DNA from: JBAOHV01 sp963714875
Lineage (GTDB): Bacteria; Actinomycetota; Acidimicrobiia; Acidimicrobiales; Microtrichaceae
Length of the DNA: 64,000 nucleotides
Assembly (NCBI GenBank): GCA_963714875.1
Contig: CAVQQI010000014.1
Coordinates: forward strand, 209,721-273,720
Direction: 5' to 3'
Shown here: one piece after another, positions 18,340 to 27,515 of the stretch
Numbering within the stretch: the stretch's first letter is position 1
How the letters are laid out: every line of letters starts with the position of its first letter
Notes under the pieces: model-generated
What the model was told of the DNA's origin: nothing
Databases searched by the model: none
The model's input: only the letters and a program-made list of their open reading frames with translations
Program-made: the position numbers and the translations under genes

Positions 18340-19839
18340 TCAGGTCTGCGCAGAGATGCGAACGATCGCACCCAGGGTGCCCTGGTACAGCACCCCGCCG
18401 GGACCGATCGTGCCAGCGAGCTGCAGCGGGTCGTTCACCTCGGCCGGCAGCGGGCGGTCGGCGAGGACCCGACCGTCCTCGGCCGAGATCACGGCGCTCG
18501 AGAACACGGGCGGCTGCGAGGCGTCGGAGTCGTCGACACCGACGGGTGGTCGGCTGACCGTGACGATGGTGCGGTCCTCCGTGGACAACTTCGGCACCGC
18601 CACCGACGCGACCTCGGCGTCCCACACGACGTCGCAGCCGCTGCCGTCGGCTCGCACGTCGACACGGGTCATCCCACCCTCGAACGCTGCGGACGCGGGC
18701 TGGCTGGGACCCGCGTCGTCGGGGAGGCGGGGGTAGGCGTAGCCGTAGGTGCTCGCCACGACCACGGTGCGGCCGGCGCCGATGGGTGAGTTCTCCGACC
18801 CCGGTCCGCCGCGTTCCAACACCGTGGTCTCGCAGACGCGCTCGCCGGCGCGGGCACCGTCGGCGGCGACCACGACCAGGTGCACCTCGGGATCGGCGTT
18901 GTCCACGATCGCGACGTAGTCGGCCCCGTCGGTGGGGCCGAAGAAGGTCGGGGTCGATCCGGTTCCCCAGCTGAGTTGACCGGGCTTGCGCGACGGGCCG
19001 CGGTCGTAGGCGTGGCGCCACCGCAGCGCTGGTCGGCCGTCGCCGTCCAGCTCGAAGAGGTAGACCGCGTGGTCGCTGGCCACCGCGGTGCCGTTGGGCG
19101 CCGAGGAGATGTTGTTGGCGACGCGCTCGCCCGGGTCGAGTGCAACGGTCGCCACCGAGGCGCCATCGGGGTCGACCGCGCCCACGGTCCCGCCCGCGGT
19201 CGCGAACCACACCTCACCGCCGTAGCCGGGGGTCACGCTGGTCACGCCGTCGCCCGCCGCCACGACGTCTGCCAGCGGCGTCCGTTGGTCCACCGTCAGC
19301 GACCAGTCGTCGCCGTCGCGCCGGTGTCCGATGCGCAGCAGGTCACCCGCCCCGTCGACCAGCACCATCCGGTCGGCGTCGTCGAGATAGCCGTAGACCC
19401 CGCCGAAGAGCGAGCCGGGGACCAGGTCCATCGACGCGAGTTGCTCGCCGGTCAGCGGGTCGAGCAGCAGCACCACCGGATGGACGTCCGCGACCCGGGT
19501 GCAGAGCGCGACCAGATAACCGTCGTCCCCGATGAGGATCGAAGGGCACACCGATCCCGTGTCGACGACATCGACGTCGACGGGCCCGGTGCCCGGCCCC
19601 GCCAGCGGCGACGTGTCCGACGATCCGCTGTCGCCGTGCGAGGTGGCGGTCCCGTGCGGGCCGAGGTGGGGGTTCGGCGGCAGTGACGGCTCGAACGGGT
19701 TCGCGTCGTCGACCGGCGTCGTGGACGTCGTGACCTGCTCGTCGGCCCGCCCGCATCCTGTGGCGACGAGGGCAACCGCAAGGAGCATCGCGACGAGCGA
19801 CGTGCTCGGACCCGCTGGACGCGCACTCCGGTGCCGCAC
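18340..19839 (-). CDS. PQQ-like beta-propeller lipoprotein
   Basis: The signal peptide ends in the lipobox LVATGC, so the roughly 499-residue product is a surface lipoprotein. The body has strand repeats typical of PQQ-like or quinoprotein propellers (VALCTRVADVHPVVLLLDPLT, VWFATAGGTVGAVDPDG, LYQGTLGAIVRIS). The GTG at 19839, six bases past the TetR stop with GGGAG upstream, was chosen over the longer frame. It forms an operon with the TetR and P450 genes. No catalytic residues are evident, so a binding or scaffolding role is inferred. Confidence 0.75.
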   Translation of the reverse strand: MRHRSARPAGPSTSLVAMLLAVALVATGCGRADEQVTTSTTPVDDANPFEPSLPPNPHLGPHGTATSHGDSGSSDTSPLAGPGTGPVDVDVVDTGSVCPSILIGDDGYLVALCTRVADVHPVVLLLDPLTGEQLASMDLVPGSLFGGVYGYLDDADRMVLVDGAGDLLRIGHRRDGDDWSLTVDQRTPLADVVAAGDGVTSVTPGYGGEVWFATAGGTVGAVDPDGASVATVALDPGERVANNISSAPNGTAVASDHAVYLFELDGDGRPALRWRHAYDRGPSRKPGQLSWGTGSTPTFFGPTDGADYVAIVDNADPEVHLVVVAADGARAGERVCETTVLERGGPGSENSPIGAGRTVVVASTYGYAYPRLPDDAGPSQPASAAFEGGMTRVDVRADGSGCDVVWDAEVASVAVPKLSTEDRTIVTVSRPPVGVDDSDASQPPVFSSAVISAEDGRVLADRPLPAEVNDPLQLAGTIGPGGVLYQGTLGAIVRISAQT

Positions 19840-19844
19840 GTCGC

Positions 19845-20408
19845 TCAGCTCCCGCCGACGAGGTTCGGGACGAGGAGCTCGGTGATCATCGCGTGCTCCT
19901 CGTCGGGGTCGGGCTCGGGGTCGACCAGCAACGACACCAGCATGCGCACCACCCATCGTGCTCGACGCCGGACCGAGACGTCGGCGGAGTCACCGAGGAA
20001 CGCTGCGACGAGCCCTTCGATGACCGCGGACGACTGTGCCAGCGCGACGGTGACCCCGGCGTCCCCGGAGGTGAACCAGGCGAGCAACGTGCGGTCGGCG
20101 CGCACGAGGCGCAACGAGGCCTCCATGGCCAGCACCAGCCGATCGCCCGGGTCGGCCACACCGTCGACCTCACCTGCCACCCTGGCGCCGAGGCGGCGGG
20201 TCTCGCGGTGCACGAACGCGGAGCGCAGCGCATCGCGTCCGTCGAAGTAGCGGTACAGCGTCGCTCTGGAGCACCCCGCTGCGACCGCCACCTCGGACAT
20301 GCCGACCGACCGGACTCCTTGTTCCGCGAAGAGCGCGCCCGCGGCGTCGAGGATCCGGTCGGTGGCCAGCTCGGCGCGTGCATCGGCGAGCCAGGTGTCG
20401 GAGCTCAC
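19845..20408 (-). CDS. TetR-family transcriptional regulator
   Basis: The N-terminal helix-turn-helix reads ILDAAGALFAEQGVRSVGMSEVA, then AAGCSRATLYRYF, which is the canonical TetR DNA-binding domain. The remaining 130 residues form the helical ligand and dimer domain. The GTG start overlaps the stop of the P450 gene as GTGA. TetR proteins of such operons usually repress their own operon and respond to the P450 substrate or product. A candidate operator lies at 21621-21640. Confidence 0.9.
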   Translation of the reverse strand: MSSDTWLADARAELATDRILDAAGALFAEQGVRSVGMSEVAVAAGCSRATLYRYFDGRDALRSAFVHRETRRLGARVAGEVDGVADPGDRLVLAMEASLRLVRADRTLLAWFTSGDAGVTVALAQSSAVIEGLVAAFLGDSADVSVRRRARWVVRMLVSLLVDPEPDPDEEHAMITELLVPNLVGGS

Positions 20409-21604
20409 CTCCGCGCGCCCGTCGGGGAGAAGGGCAACGACCGGTAGCGCCGCACGAAGTGGCCGGGGGCGAACTCCCCCGCAGCGGCGTCGACCGCGAA
20501 GTCGGGGAACGCTGCCAGCAGCTCCTCGAGCGCGACCCGGGCCTGCAGTCGGGCGACCGCCGCACCCAGGCAGTGGTGGGCCCCGTAGCCGAAGCTCATG
20601 ATCTGGCGTGGCCGGCGATCGACCCGCAGCACCTCGGCCTCGTCGCCGTACTCGCGGGGGTCACGGTTGGCCGACCCGTAGAGCAGCAGGACCTTGCGCC
20701 CTTCAGGGATCGTCACGCCGTGCAGCTCGACGTCGCGGGTGGTCGTCCTGGCCAGGCCCTGCACGGGGCTGGTCAACCGGAGCAGCTCGTCGACCGCATC
20801 GCCGATCGACCCGGGTTCGTCGATCAGCATCTGCCGCTGGTCGGGGTGCTGCATGAGCAGCTCGGCCGAGCCGCCGAGCATGCCGGTCGTCGTGTCGTTG
20901 CCGCCCGCGACCATCGTGAAGGCGAACCCCAGGATGCGCATGGCGGACACCGCTCCCCCGTCGCCCTCGTCGGAGAGCAGTTGGCTGATGGTGTCGTCGC
21001 CGGGCTGCAACCGCCGGCGTTCGATCAGGTCGGTGAAGTACTCGAACAGCTCCGCGACGGCGTGTGGCGCGGCGAGCACGTCGCCCTCGGCGCTCGCGGC
21101 GACGATCGCGTCGGTCCAGTCGTCGAACCGGGCCCTGTCGGCCGCGGGCACACCCAGGAAGTGCGCGACGACCATGCTGGGCAGGGGCTTGAACACGCTC
21201 GCGACGATGTCGCCGTCGTCGCGGAGCCGTTCGAGACGCTCCACCACGAAGTCGCGGATCACCGGCTCGAGCGACTGCACTCGCCGGGGGGTGAAGGCAC
21301 GGGCGACCTGGCGCCGGAACGTGGTGTGTTCGGGCGGGTCGAGCATCACCATCGGGGTGGCGTCGGCGAGGCCCGCGGCGTCCATGTCGCCGTAGCGGAA
21401 CGTCAGCCCCTTCGCCGAGGAGAAGGTGGCGGTGTCGCGCGCCGCGGCGAACACGTCGGCGAATCGGGACAGCACCCAGTAGTCGCCGTCGGGCACGTGG
21501 TGCACGGGGTCCCGGTCCCGTAGCGATGCGTACATCGGGAACGGGTCACGCCACGTCGGACCCGAGCACGGCACGAACGCGGGAGCCTGCAACAGATCAG
21601 TCAT
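20405..21604 (-). CDS. cytochrome P450
   Basis: The 399-residue length is typical of soluble bacterial class I P450s. The I-helix oxygen-binding motif is AGGNDTTTG, the K-helix ExxR is ELLR, and the haem-binding loop is FGYGAHHCLG with the Cys ligand. The family hydroxylates lipids, steroids or terpenes using ferredoxin electrons; no ferredoxin gene is adjacent. I chose ATG 21604 (MTDLLQAPAF) over ATG 21625. A good promoter lies at 21614-21642, its predicted transcript would begin almost at this ATG, and the upstream ATG is buried in the candidate operator. Confidence 0.93.
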   Translation of the reverse strand: MTDLLQAPAFVPCSGPTWRDPFPMYASLRDRDPVHHVPDGDYWVLSRFADVFAAARDTATFSSAKGLTFRYGDMDAAGLADATPMVMLDPPEHTTFRRQVARAFTPRRVQSLEPVIRDFVVERLERLRDDGDIVASVFKPLPSMVVAHFLGVPAADRARFDDWTDAIVAASAEGDVLAAPHAVAELFEYFTDLIERRRLQPGDDTISQLLSDEGDGGAVSAMRILGFAFTMVAGGNDTTTGMLGGSAELLMQHPDQRQMLIDEPGSIGDAVDELLRLTSPVQGLARTTTRDVELHGVTIPEGRKVLLLYGSANRDPREYGDEAEVLRVDRRPRQIMSFGYGAHHCLGAAVARLQARVALEELLAAFPDFAVDAAAGEFAPGHFVRRYRSLPFSPTGARR

Positions 21605-21613
21605 ATCGTCGTG

Positions 21614-21642
21614 ATCCTGAGACATCTGGATCCATCTGTCAA
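21614..21642 (-). promoter_or_regulatory. candidate sigma-A-type promoter of the P450-TetR operon
   Basis: On the minus strand TTGACA (21642-21637) and CAGGAT (21619-21614) are separated by exactly 17 bases. The predicted start of transcription lies zero to three bases before ATG 21604, so the mRNA would be leaderless. Confidence 0.55.
21621..21640. promoter_or_regulatory. imperfect palindrome, candidate TetR operator
   Basis: GACATCTGGATCCATCTGTC is a 20-base inverted repeat with 8 of 10 pairs matching. It lies between and partly over the -35 and -10 boxes of the P450 promoter. Binding there would block the polymerase. The TetR gene of the same operon is the obvious candidate ligand. Confidence 0.5.
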
Positions 21643-21740
21643 ACAGCGGGCCGAGGGCTGTCCGCGCGTGGATCTGATGGACGAAGCTGGAGATCTCCCA
21701 TTGCGTCGCCATGGGAGCCGACGTCGGCACGGAGGTGCCC

Positions 21741-22775
21741 ATGAGTGACTCCGACCAGCTGACCGTTGCGGTCACCGGTGCCACCGGCACGTTCGGCCGT
21801 GCCCTGGTGCCCCTGCTCGAGGCCGACGAGGAGATCGGTCGGGTCGTCGGCATCGCACGACGCGCCGTGGACCCCACCGAGCTGGGCTGGGCGACCACGA
21901 CGTTCCGCGAAGGGGACGTGCGCGACGCCGACGCGTTGGCCGAGGCGTTCTCGGGAGCGGAGGTGGTGGTGCACCTGGCGTTCCTGGTCACCGGCACGGC
22001 GTCGCGCGACGTCACGACGGCGATCAACGTCGACGGCACGCTGAACGCCCTGCGAGCCGCTGCGCAGGCGGGGGCGCAGCGGTTCGTCTACGCGTCATCG
22101 GCCGCTGCCTACGGCTTCCACCCCGACAACCCGGTGGGCATCACCGAGGACTGGCCGACGCGACCCGACCACCGGTTCTTCTACGCCGAGGAGAAGGCCG
22201 AGCTCGAGGAGCTGCTGCGGGCAGAGGCCGAGCAGCACCCCGGGCTGGACCTGTACCTGCTACGGCCGCCGATCGTGCTGGGACCGCATGCCGTCGGCAC
22301 CAAGAACCCGCTGCCGGAGCTGATCCGGCCGTACGCACGCGTGGCGGGTCGGGCGGTCGCCGCGACCGGACGCCTGCTGCCCTTCCCGGTCCCGGTGCCG
22401 ATCCCGGCGCTTCCGCTGCAGTTCGTGCACGAGGACGACGTCGCCGAGGCACTCCGGTTGTGCGTGGTGGGCGCCGGACCACCGGGCGCCTACAACATCG
22501 CCGGAGAGGGAGTGCTCACCCTGCACGACGTCGCCCGGGAGCTCGGCCTGCACCCGCTGGCGCTGCCACTCGCCGCGTCGCAGCGCGTGGCAGCGACCCT
22601 CGCTGCGGCACCCACGCCGAGCTTCCTGCCACCGGTCACCGGATGGGTCCAGGCACTCAGCCATCCCGCGGTGGTCGACACGACGAAGGCCCGGAGCGAG
22701 CTCGGATGGTCGCCGAGCTGGACCGGACTGGAGGCGCTGCGCTCGATGCGAGGAACGGGCCCCACGCCCGGGTGA
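21741..22775 (+). CDS. NAD-dependent epimerase/dehydratase family protein (extended SDR)
   Basis: The nucleotide-binding motif is VAVTGATGTFGRALVPL (GxxGxxG) at the N-terminus. The catalytic residues would be in YASSAAAYG (Ser) and the later FFYAEEKAELE (Tyr-x-x-x-Lys as YAEEK). The 344-residue length fits extended SDRs that epimerise or reduce sugars or sterol-like substrates. The ATG at 21741 has GGAGGTG upstream. It is divergent from the P450 operon and shares its control region of about 140 bases, so co-regulation by the TetR protein is possible. Confidence 0.85.
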   Translation: MSDSDQLTVAVTGATGTFGRALVPLLEADEEIGRVVGIARRAVDPTELGWATTTFREGDVRDADALAEAFSGAEVVVHLAFLVTGTASRDVTTAINVDGTLNALRAAAQAGAQRFVYASSAAAYGFHPDNPVGITEDWPTRPDHRFFYAEEKAELEELLRAEAEQHPGLDLYLLRPPIVLGPHAVGTKNPLPELIRPYARVAGRAVAATGRLLPFPVPVPIPALPLQFVHEDDVAEALRLCVVGAGPPGAYNIAGEGVLTLHDVARELGLHPLALPLAASQRVAATLAAAPTPSFLPPVTGWVQALSHPAVVDTTKARSELGWSPSWTGLEALRSMRGTGPTPG

Positions 22776-22938
22776 GCCGGAGTTGCCGCTGCCCTCCAGC
22801 GCCTTCGAGGAGCCGTACCTGCACTCACCGCCAGGTGGACCCGACCGGGCAACCAATGTGGTGCGTCGGGACGTTGGGCCCTACGGGTCCCCTGCAACCT
22901 CTGTCAGCATCGTTGCGGAGCCAATGACAGGAGGATCC

Positions 22939-23427
22939 ATGAGTGCTCGGCACCGCACACCTACCAGGACCTTGATGATCGCCGTCGCCCTCGCGGCCGT
23001 CGTGGCGCTGGGCGCAGCGTGTCGCCCGGTGGCACGACTGGGCGAGGGTCCGCTGGCCGACCCCGTCGGAGTGCTCGACGTCGCCAGTGGCGGGCGGGGC
23101 GAGATCCGCATCGCAGGGTGGGCGGCAAGTGGGCCGGTGGGTCCGAACAGGCTCCCCTCCGGGCCGACCAGGATCGTCGTGCTGATGGACGGACAGTGGG
23201 TCCCGGGCGTGTTCCAGGCCGACCGCCGTCGGGACGACGTTGACGCGGCAATCATCGCGGTCGGCGAGTTCAGCCGCCGTCAGCCGGGCAACGCCTACGG
23301 TTTCGATTTCACCGTGGATGCCGGCCCGGGGCGCCACGATCTCTGCGTCACGGCGTTGAACGCCGACTACGGGAACTTCGGCGGGGACAACGTCGTGCTG
23401 GGCTGTCGCACGGTCACCGTCCGCTGA
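22939..23427 (+). CDS. small lipoprotein of unknown function
   Basis: The start at 22939 has a strong AGGAGG. A signal peptide ends in LGAAC, so the 162-residue product is a lipoprotein. The mature part contains RIAGWAASGP, TRIVVLMDGQWVP and GRHDLCVTALN. This resembles the beta-sandwich AGWA-type modules that are repeated in secreted actinobacterial proteins; here there is one module. No function can be assigned. Confidence 0.72.
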   Translation: MSARHRTPTRTLMIAVALAAVVALGAACRPVARLGEGPLADPVGVLDVASGGRGEIRIAGWAASGPVGPNRLPSGPTRIVVLMDGQWVPGVFQADRRRDDVDAAIIAVGEFSRRQPGNAYGFDFTVDAGPGRHDLCVTALNADYGNFGGDNVVLGCRTVTVR

Positions 23428-23452
23428 CGCGGGTCGGCCCGTCTTCCCATCG

Positions 23453-23551
23453 ATCGGCATCGAGAACTCGGGTCGCCCGACCACGGCGGGGGCATTGCAC
23501 TACGACGAGTGGTACCGCACCGGGATCACCGGCAACATCCGCACGGGCTGA
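23453..23551 (+). pseudogene. unassigned coding-like remnant
   Basis: An open frame without a start reads GIENSGRPTTAG, then ALHYDEWYRTGITGNIRTG and a stop. The composition looks like protein rather than chance, and no start or ribosome site is near. It may be the 3' end of a lost gene. The rest of the 23428-23722 gap shows nothing recognisable. Confidence 0.25.
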
Positions 23552-23722
23552 GCGGGGCGGGTCCGCGACGAACCTGCGGATCACCGGCCTGTTCGACAGC
23601 TCATCCATGACGTGGCCCCCACCCCGGAACGACGCGCGTGCGTTCCTGTCACGGAGGGACCGGCCGAGTGGCGCGCCGCATGCGAGCACTACGGTGAACG
23701 GCCACCTGCGCCCGGAGGCCAC

Positions 23723-24754
23723 ATGAGCGACACGGACGAGCACGACCGCCCGACTCCCGACCCGGTCCACGCGCACGACGGTGAGGAGCAGGAGAAGGAG
23801 CAGCAGGAGGGCACGACGCAGGCACCGGCCGACGTGCTCACCCCGATCCCCGGCCGGTCGCTCGACAAGCCCCCGAAGGACAAGCCCGACGTGGTGACCA
23901 GCTTCGAGCAGCGCAGCCCTTGGTTCACCGCGGCATGGAACGGGGTGAGCCGGTTCCAGGCGGCCAAATCGCCACTCATCGCCGGCGGCACCGCGTACTA
24001 CGCGTTCCTGGCCATGTTCTCGCTGCTGGCGTTCGCCTACGGCATCGTGGCCATCCTCGGGGCCGACGAGCTCTCCAAGTGGCTGACCAACGCCCTGGAG
24101 GAGGGGCTGCCCGGCCTCGTCGGCGACGAGGGCATCGACCCCGACACCCTGGCGAGCATCGGACGGAGTGCGTCCCTCATCGGCCTGGCGCTGATGCTGT
24201 GGAGCGGCTCCGCGGTGATGACCGCTGCCAGCAACGCCCTGCACCAGCTGTACGGCGCCCCTCCGGACGGCCGCAACGTGCTGGCACGTCGCGGCCACCT
24301 GATGGGGTGGCTGGTGGTCATCGGTCCGCTGGTCGTCGTGTCCTACACGCTGTCCACCGCCGTGAGCGGCTTCGGCGCCCGGCTGCTCGACGAGTGGGGC
24401 ATCGAGAACGCCGCGACCCGGACGCTGGTGTTGGCCGGAGCAACCCTGCTGACCTTCGCGCTCGACGTGGGGATCGTGGCGCTGTTGCTCGGCCGGCTCG
24501 GCGGGATTGCACCGTCGCGGCGGTCACTGCTCGTGGGGGCAGTCGTGGGTGCGGTGGCCATCGGCCTGCTGAAGGCGCTGATGGCGACCATCATCTCGTG
24601 GTCGGTCGACAAACCCGAGTACGGATCGTTCGCACTGCCGATCGCGATCCTGGTGGTGCTGTGGCTGCAGTCGATGGCGCTCTACGCAGCCGCCAGCCTG
24701 ACCGCCGGCACCGCCGAGACGGCGGCGGTCCACACCACGGAGGACGGCGACTGA
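23723..24754 (+). CDS. YihY/BrkB-family membrane protein
   Basis: A charged N-terminal tail of 80 residues is followed by about six membrane helices. Family hallmarks are GGTAYYAFLAMFSLLAF in the first helix, LMLWSGSAVMTAASNALHQLYG in the second, and YGSFALPIAILVVLWLQSMALYAAA near the end. Members are inner-membrane proteins without an agreed function; the older name ribonuclease BN is wrong. ATG 23723 has CGGAGG upstream. It is a single gene followed by a terminator-like hairpin. Confidence 0.88.
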   Translation: MSDTDEHDRPTPDPVHAHDGEEQEKEQQEGTTQAPADVLTPIPGRSLDKPPKDKPDVVTSFEQRSPWFTAAWNGVSRFQAAKSPLIAGGTAYYAFLAMFSLLAFAYGIVAILGADELSKWLTNALEEGLPGLVGDEGIDPDTLASIGRSASLIGLALMLWSGSAVMTAASNALHQLYGAPPDGRNVLARRGHLMGWLVVIGPLVVVSYTLSTAVSGFGARLLDEWGIENAATRTLVLAGATLLTFALDVGIVALLLGRLGGIAPSRRSLLVGAVVGAVAIGLLKALMATIISWSVDKPEYGSFALPIAILVVLWLQSMALYAAASLTAGTAETAAVHTTEDGD

Positions 24755-24773
24755 CCTCTGGCCGGAGGGTTTT
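24755..24773 (+). terminator. intrinsic terminator after the YihY gene
   Basis: CCTCT pairs with GGAGG around a GGCC loop and is followed by G and TTTT, directly after the stop codon. Confidence 0.55.
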
Positions 24774-24916
24774 CGGGACATTCGACCCTTCGGCGCGCTC
24801 CTGGCGCGGCGCGACACTGGATGCCCCTGACCGACTGGAGGTTGCGTGACGGACGAGCGGGCGAATCCAGCACCGATGGCATTCCTCCCCGTGTCGGGGC
24901 GGAACTGAGCTGCGGC

Positions 24917-26221
24917 GTGACGACCAACTCACCGACACGATCGGACCGGCGCGACGTGGTGGTCGGCCGGACCTTCCTGGTGGCGAGCGCGATCGGTGCG
25001 GCGCGGACCCTGAACGCCTGGCGCCCGGTCAGCCGCACCGGACGCACCTCGGTCCTCGCCTTCCCCGGGGGCCTGACCGTGTCGGAGATGCCGCTGCACT
25101 CACTCGCCTGGCAGGCGGCCGCCACCGGTGGGTTCGCTGCGGCGGGGGCGCTCCGGTCGCGCTGGGGCCGGGCCGGTCTGGCGCTCACTGCAGCCTCCTG
25201 GGCGGGGCTGCTGGGGCTGGAACGGGTCGCGGGGCGCGCCGATGACGTCCTGGAGGCCGCGCTGGTGGACGGGCTCGGGGCGGACTACCGACGCAGGATC
25301 ACGGACCGCTTCGCGCCGCCGGAGGACGCCCGGATCTCCCGGCGCGAGGTGGCGAACCCCCTGCCGCCGCTGCGGCGCCGCTACGCGACGACGCGCGATG
25401 TCCCCTACGGGGAGTTCGGTCGACGGAACCACCTCGACATCTGGCGTCGAGCTGATCTCCGCGACGACGCCGGGGCGCCGGTACTGATCCAGGTGCACGG
25501 CGGGGCGTGGATGACCGGGAGCAAGGAGCAGCAGGGTGCCCCGCTCATGGGGCACCTGGCAGAGCGGGGTTGGGTGAGCGTGGCGCTCAACTACCGGCTG
25601 TCGCCGCGCAGCACCTGGCCCGAGCAGATCGTCGACGTGAAGCGGGCGATCGTCTGGGTGAAGGACCACATCGCCGAGTACGGGGGCGACCCCGACTTCG
25701 TGGTCATCACCGGTGGGTCCGCCGGCGGGCACCTCGCCGCACTGGCCGGGCTGACCCCGGGTGTCGCGGCGTTCCAGCAGGGGTTCGAGGACGCCGACAC
25801 CAGTGTCCGCGCCGTGGTGCCGATGTACGGGGTCTACGACTTCACCAATCGTGACCGCACCGGTCGAGCGGACATGGAAGACATGCTGTCGAGGGCGCTG
25901 TTCAAGTCGACGCTCACCGACGCCCGCGAGGTCTGGGAGCAGGCCAGTCCCATGAGCTGGGTCCGGCCCGATGCCCCACCGTTCTTCATCGCGCACGGTG
26001 AGAACGACAGCCTGGTGCCGGTGGAGCAGGCCCGGTCGTTCGCCCGCATGCTGCGAGAGGCGTCGAGCCAGCCCGTCGTCTACGCCGAACTCCCGCGCGC
26101 CCAGCACGGCTTCGACATCTTCTCGTCGGTACGGACCCTCCACACCCTGCGGGCGATCGACCGCTTCCTGGCCGTCGTACGGAGCGAGCACTGCCAACGG
26201 CAGCAGCTGCATCGGTCCTAG
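24917..26221 (+). CDS. alpha/beta hydrolase, LipC-like membrane esterase
   Basis: The C-terminal 300 residues hold an HSL-type esterase: oxyanion motif VHGGAW, nucleophile elbow GGSAGG (Ser), acid in HGENDSLVP and a His in RAQHGFD. The N-terminal 130 residues include one or two hydrophobic segments, as in mycobacterial LipC-like lipases. The start is unclear. GTG 24917 and ATG 24821 both lack a ribosome site, while GGAGG sits five bases before a GTG at 24846 in another frame. An N-terminal frame error is therefore possible. It probably hydrolyses short-chain esters at the envelope. Confidence 0.82.
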   Translation: MTTNSPTRSDRRDVVVGRTFLVASAIGAARTLNAWRPVSRTGRTSVLAFPGGLTVSEMPLHSLAWQAAATGGFAAAGALRSRWGRAGLALTAASWAGLLGLERVAGRADDVLEAALVDGLGADYRRRITDRFAPPEDARISRREVANPLPPLRRRYATTRDVPYGEFGRRNHLDIWRRADLRDDAGAPVLIQVHGGAWMTGSKEQQGAPLMGHLAERGWVSVALNYRLSPRSTWPEQIVDVKRAIVWVKDHIAEYGGDPDFVVITGGSAGGHLAALAGLTPGVAAFQQGFEDADTSVRAVVPMYGVYDFTNRDRTGRADMEDMLSRALFKSTLTDAREVWEQASPMSWVRPDAPPFFIAHGENDSLVPVEQARSFARMLREASSQPVVYAELPRAQHGFDIFSSVRTLHTLRAIDRFLAVVRSEHCQRQQLHRS

Positions 26222-26309
26222 TTCCGCACCCGTCCGGACCTCAGCGCATCAGCTCCGTGGGGGTGCCACGAAGTGCCGGCGACACAGGGCGGCCGTGACG
26301 ACACATCGG

Positions 26310-27401
26310 TCAGACCCGGATGAGCTTCTGCTCCCCCACACCGAACATGCCGTCCACGGCCAGGTCGACGGCGTCGGTGTGGATCCGGCCCTCGAACCAG
26401 CCGTACGGGGCGTAGTACTCGGCGAGGGAGCGGCGCGGACCGACGTGCATCTCGGAACGCACCGTCGGTGAGAAGCGCACGTCGACCGATCCGGAGCCGT
26501 CGGTGTCGCGGACGATCCACGTGCCCCATGGCCCCTGGGGTCGCTCGACGTGCACCGCCGGCAGGCGATGCACGCGGTCTCCCGACCAGACCGCGTTCTC
26601 GTTGAACCGCTGCGGGTCTCGGATCTGGTTGTCGGTCAGGTTGAAGCCCTCGACGCGGCCGCCGGCACCGCGTCGTACCGCGGTCACCCAGTCGTACTGC
26701 ATGGGTGCGGGGTAGTCGCCGTGATGGTCGTCGAGGATCATGAACGAGCGGTCGGGGTCGAACACTGTCTGCTCGGCACCGGCGCGCAGGTGCCGGCGAA
26801 GGGCATCATCGTCTTGTGAGAGTAGAGGGCTCGATCGTCGGCGAACGGGTGGCAGATCACCAGGTGCCCGGCCTCGCCGTCGCCGCACCGCCCGGCGCCG
26901 TGCAGCTCGAGCGGGTCCAGCCCCCGGCGGCCGGGGTGGCTGGCGTCGACTGCGATGAGTCCGGCGCCCATCTCGTTGGTCAGCTGCACCGAGAACCTGC
27001 CCGACGCGGCCGTGCGAGCGGGTGTGGTCCAGTCCGCGGGCGACGTGCACCATCGAGGTCGGCAGCTTCTGCTCCCAACGTCGGATGGTGGCCGCGTGCT
27101 TGTCGACCACGAGCACCTGCAACAGCGAGATCGACTTGGTGTCGTAGACCGCGCCGAGCACGAAGACGTCGTCGTCGCCCAGCTGGAACGCCTCCCACTC
27201 CTTCAGACGCAGGTTGCGACCCGCCCGCTGGAGGCGACCCGGCATGCCGGCGGCGGTGACGACGTCGAGCGGGTTGATGACGCCGATCGGGCCGTCGTAG
27301 GTGCCGAACCGGTACCGGCCGTCGGCGACCAGCGTCGGCGGGGGCGGTTCGTGGGGCCGCAGCGACTCGTCGCCCGTCCCGGTGTCGGTCTCGGAGCTCA
27401 C
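26310..27401 (-). CDS. DUF2804 family protein, two frameshifts
   Basis: The family signature is clear: GVINPLDVVTAAGMPGRL, RNLRLKEWEAFQL, FVLGAVYDTKSISLLQVL and later MILDDHHGDYPAPMQYDWVT. The middle (EMGAGLIAVDASHPGR) is in another frame, with switches near 27000 and 26800. DUF2804 proteins resemble lipocalin-like or AttH-like folds and have no agreed biochemical role. The GTG at 27401 was taken as start but has no clear ribosome site. The gene stands alone on this strand. Confidence 0.75.
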   Translation of the reverse strand: MSSETDTGTGDESLRPHEPPPPTLVADGRYRFGTYDGPIGVINPLDVVTAAGMPGRLQRAGRNLRLKEWEAFQLGDDDVFVLGAVYDTKSISLLQVLVVDKHAATIRRWEQKLPTSMVHVARGLDHTRSHGRVGQVLGAADQRDGRRTHRSRRQPPRPPGAGPARAARRRAVRRRRGRAPGDLPPVRRRSSPLLSQDDDALRRHLRAGAEQTVFDPDRSFMILDDHHGDYPAPMQYDWVTAVRRGAGGRVEGFNLTDNQIRDPQRFNENAVWSGDRVHRLPAVHVERPQGPWGTWIVRDTDGSGSVDVRFSPTVRSEMHVGPRRSLAEYYAPYGWFEGRIHTDAVDLAVDGMFGVGEQKLIRV

Positions 27402-27515
27402 CGCTCGATGGTAGGCGGCACCCGGGGACGGCCCTGCCACCGGGCGTCGCGGGTGGTCGCCGGGTCCCGACGAGCTCGTTCACTACGGTGGGGCCACGCA
27501 ACATCGGGGGGCCAG

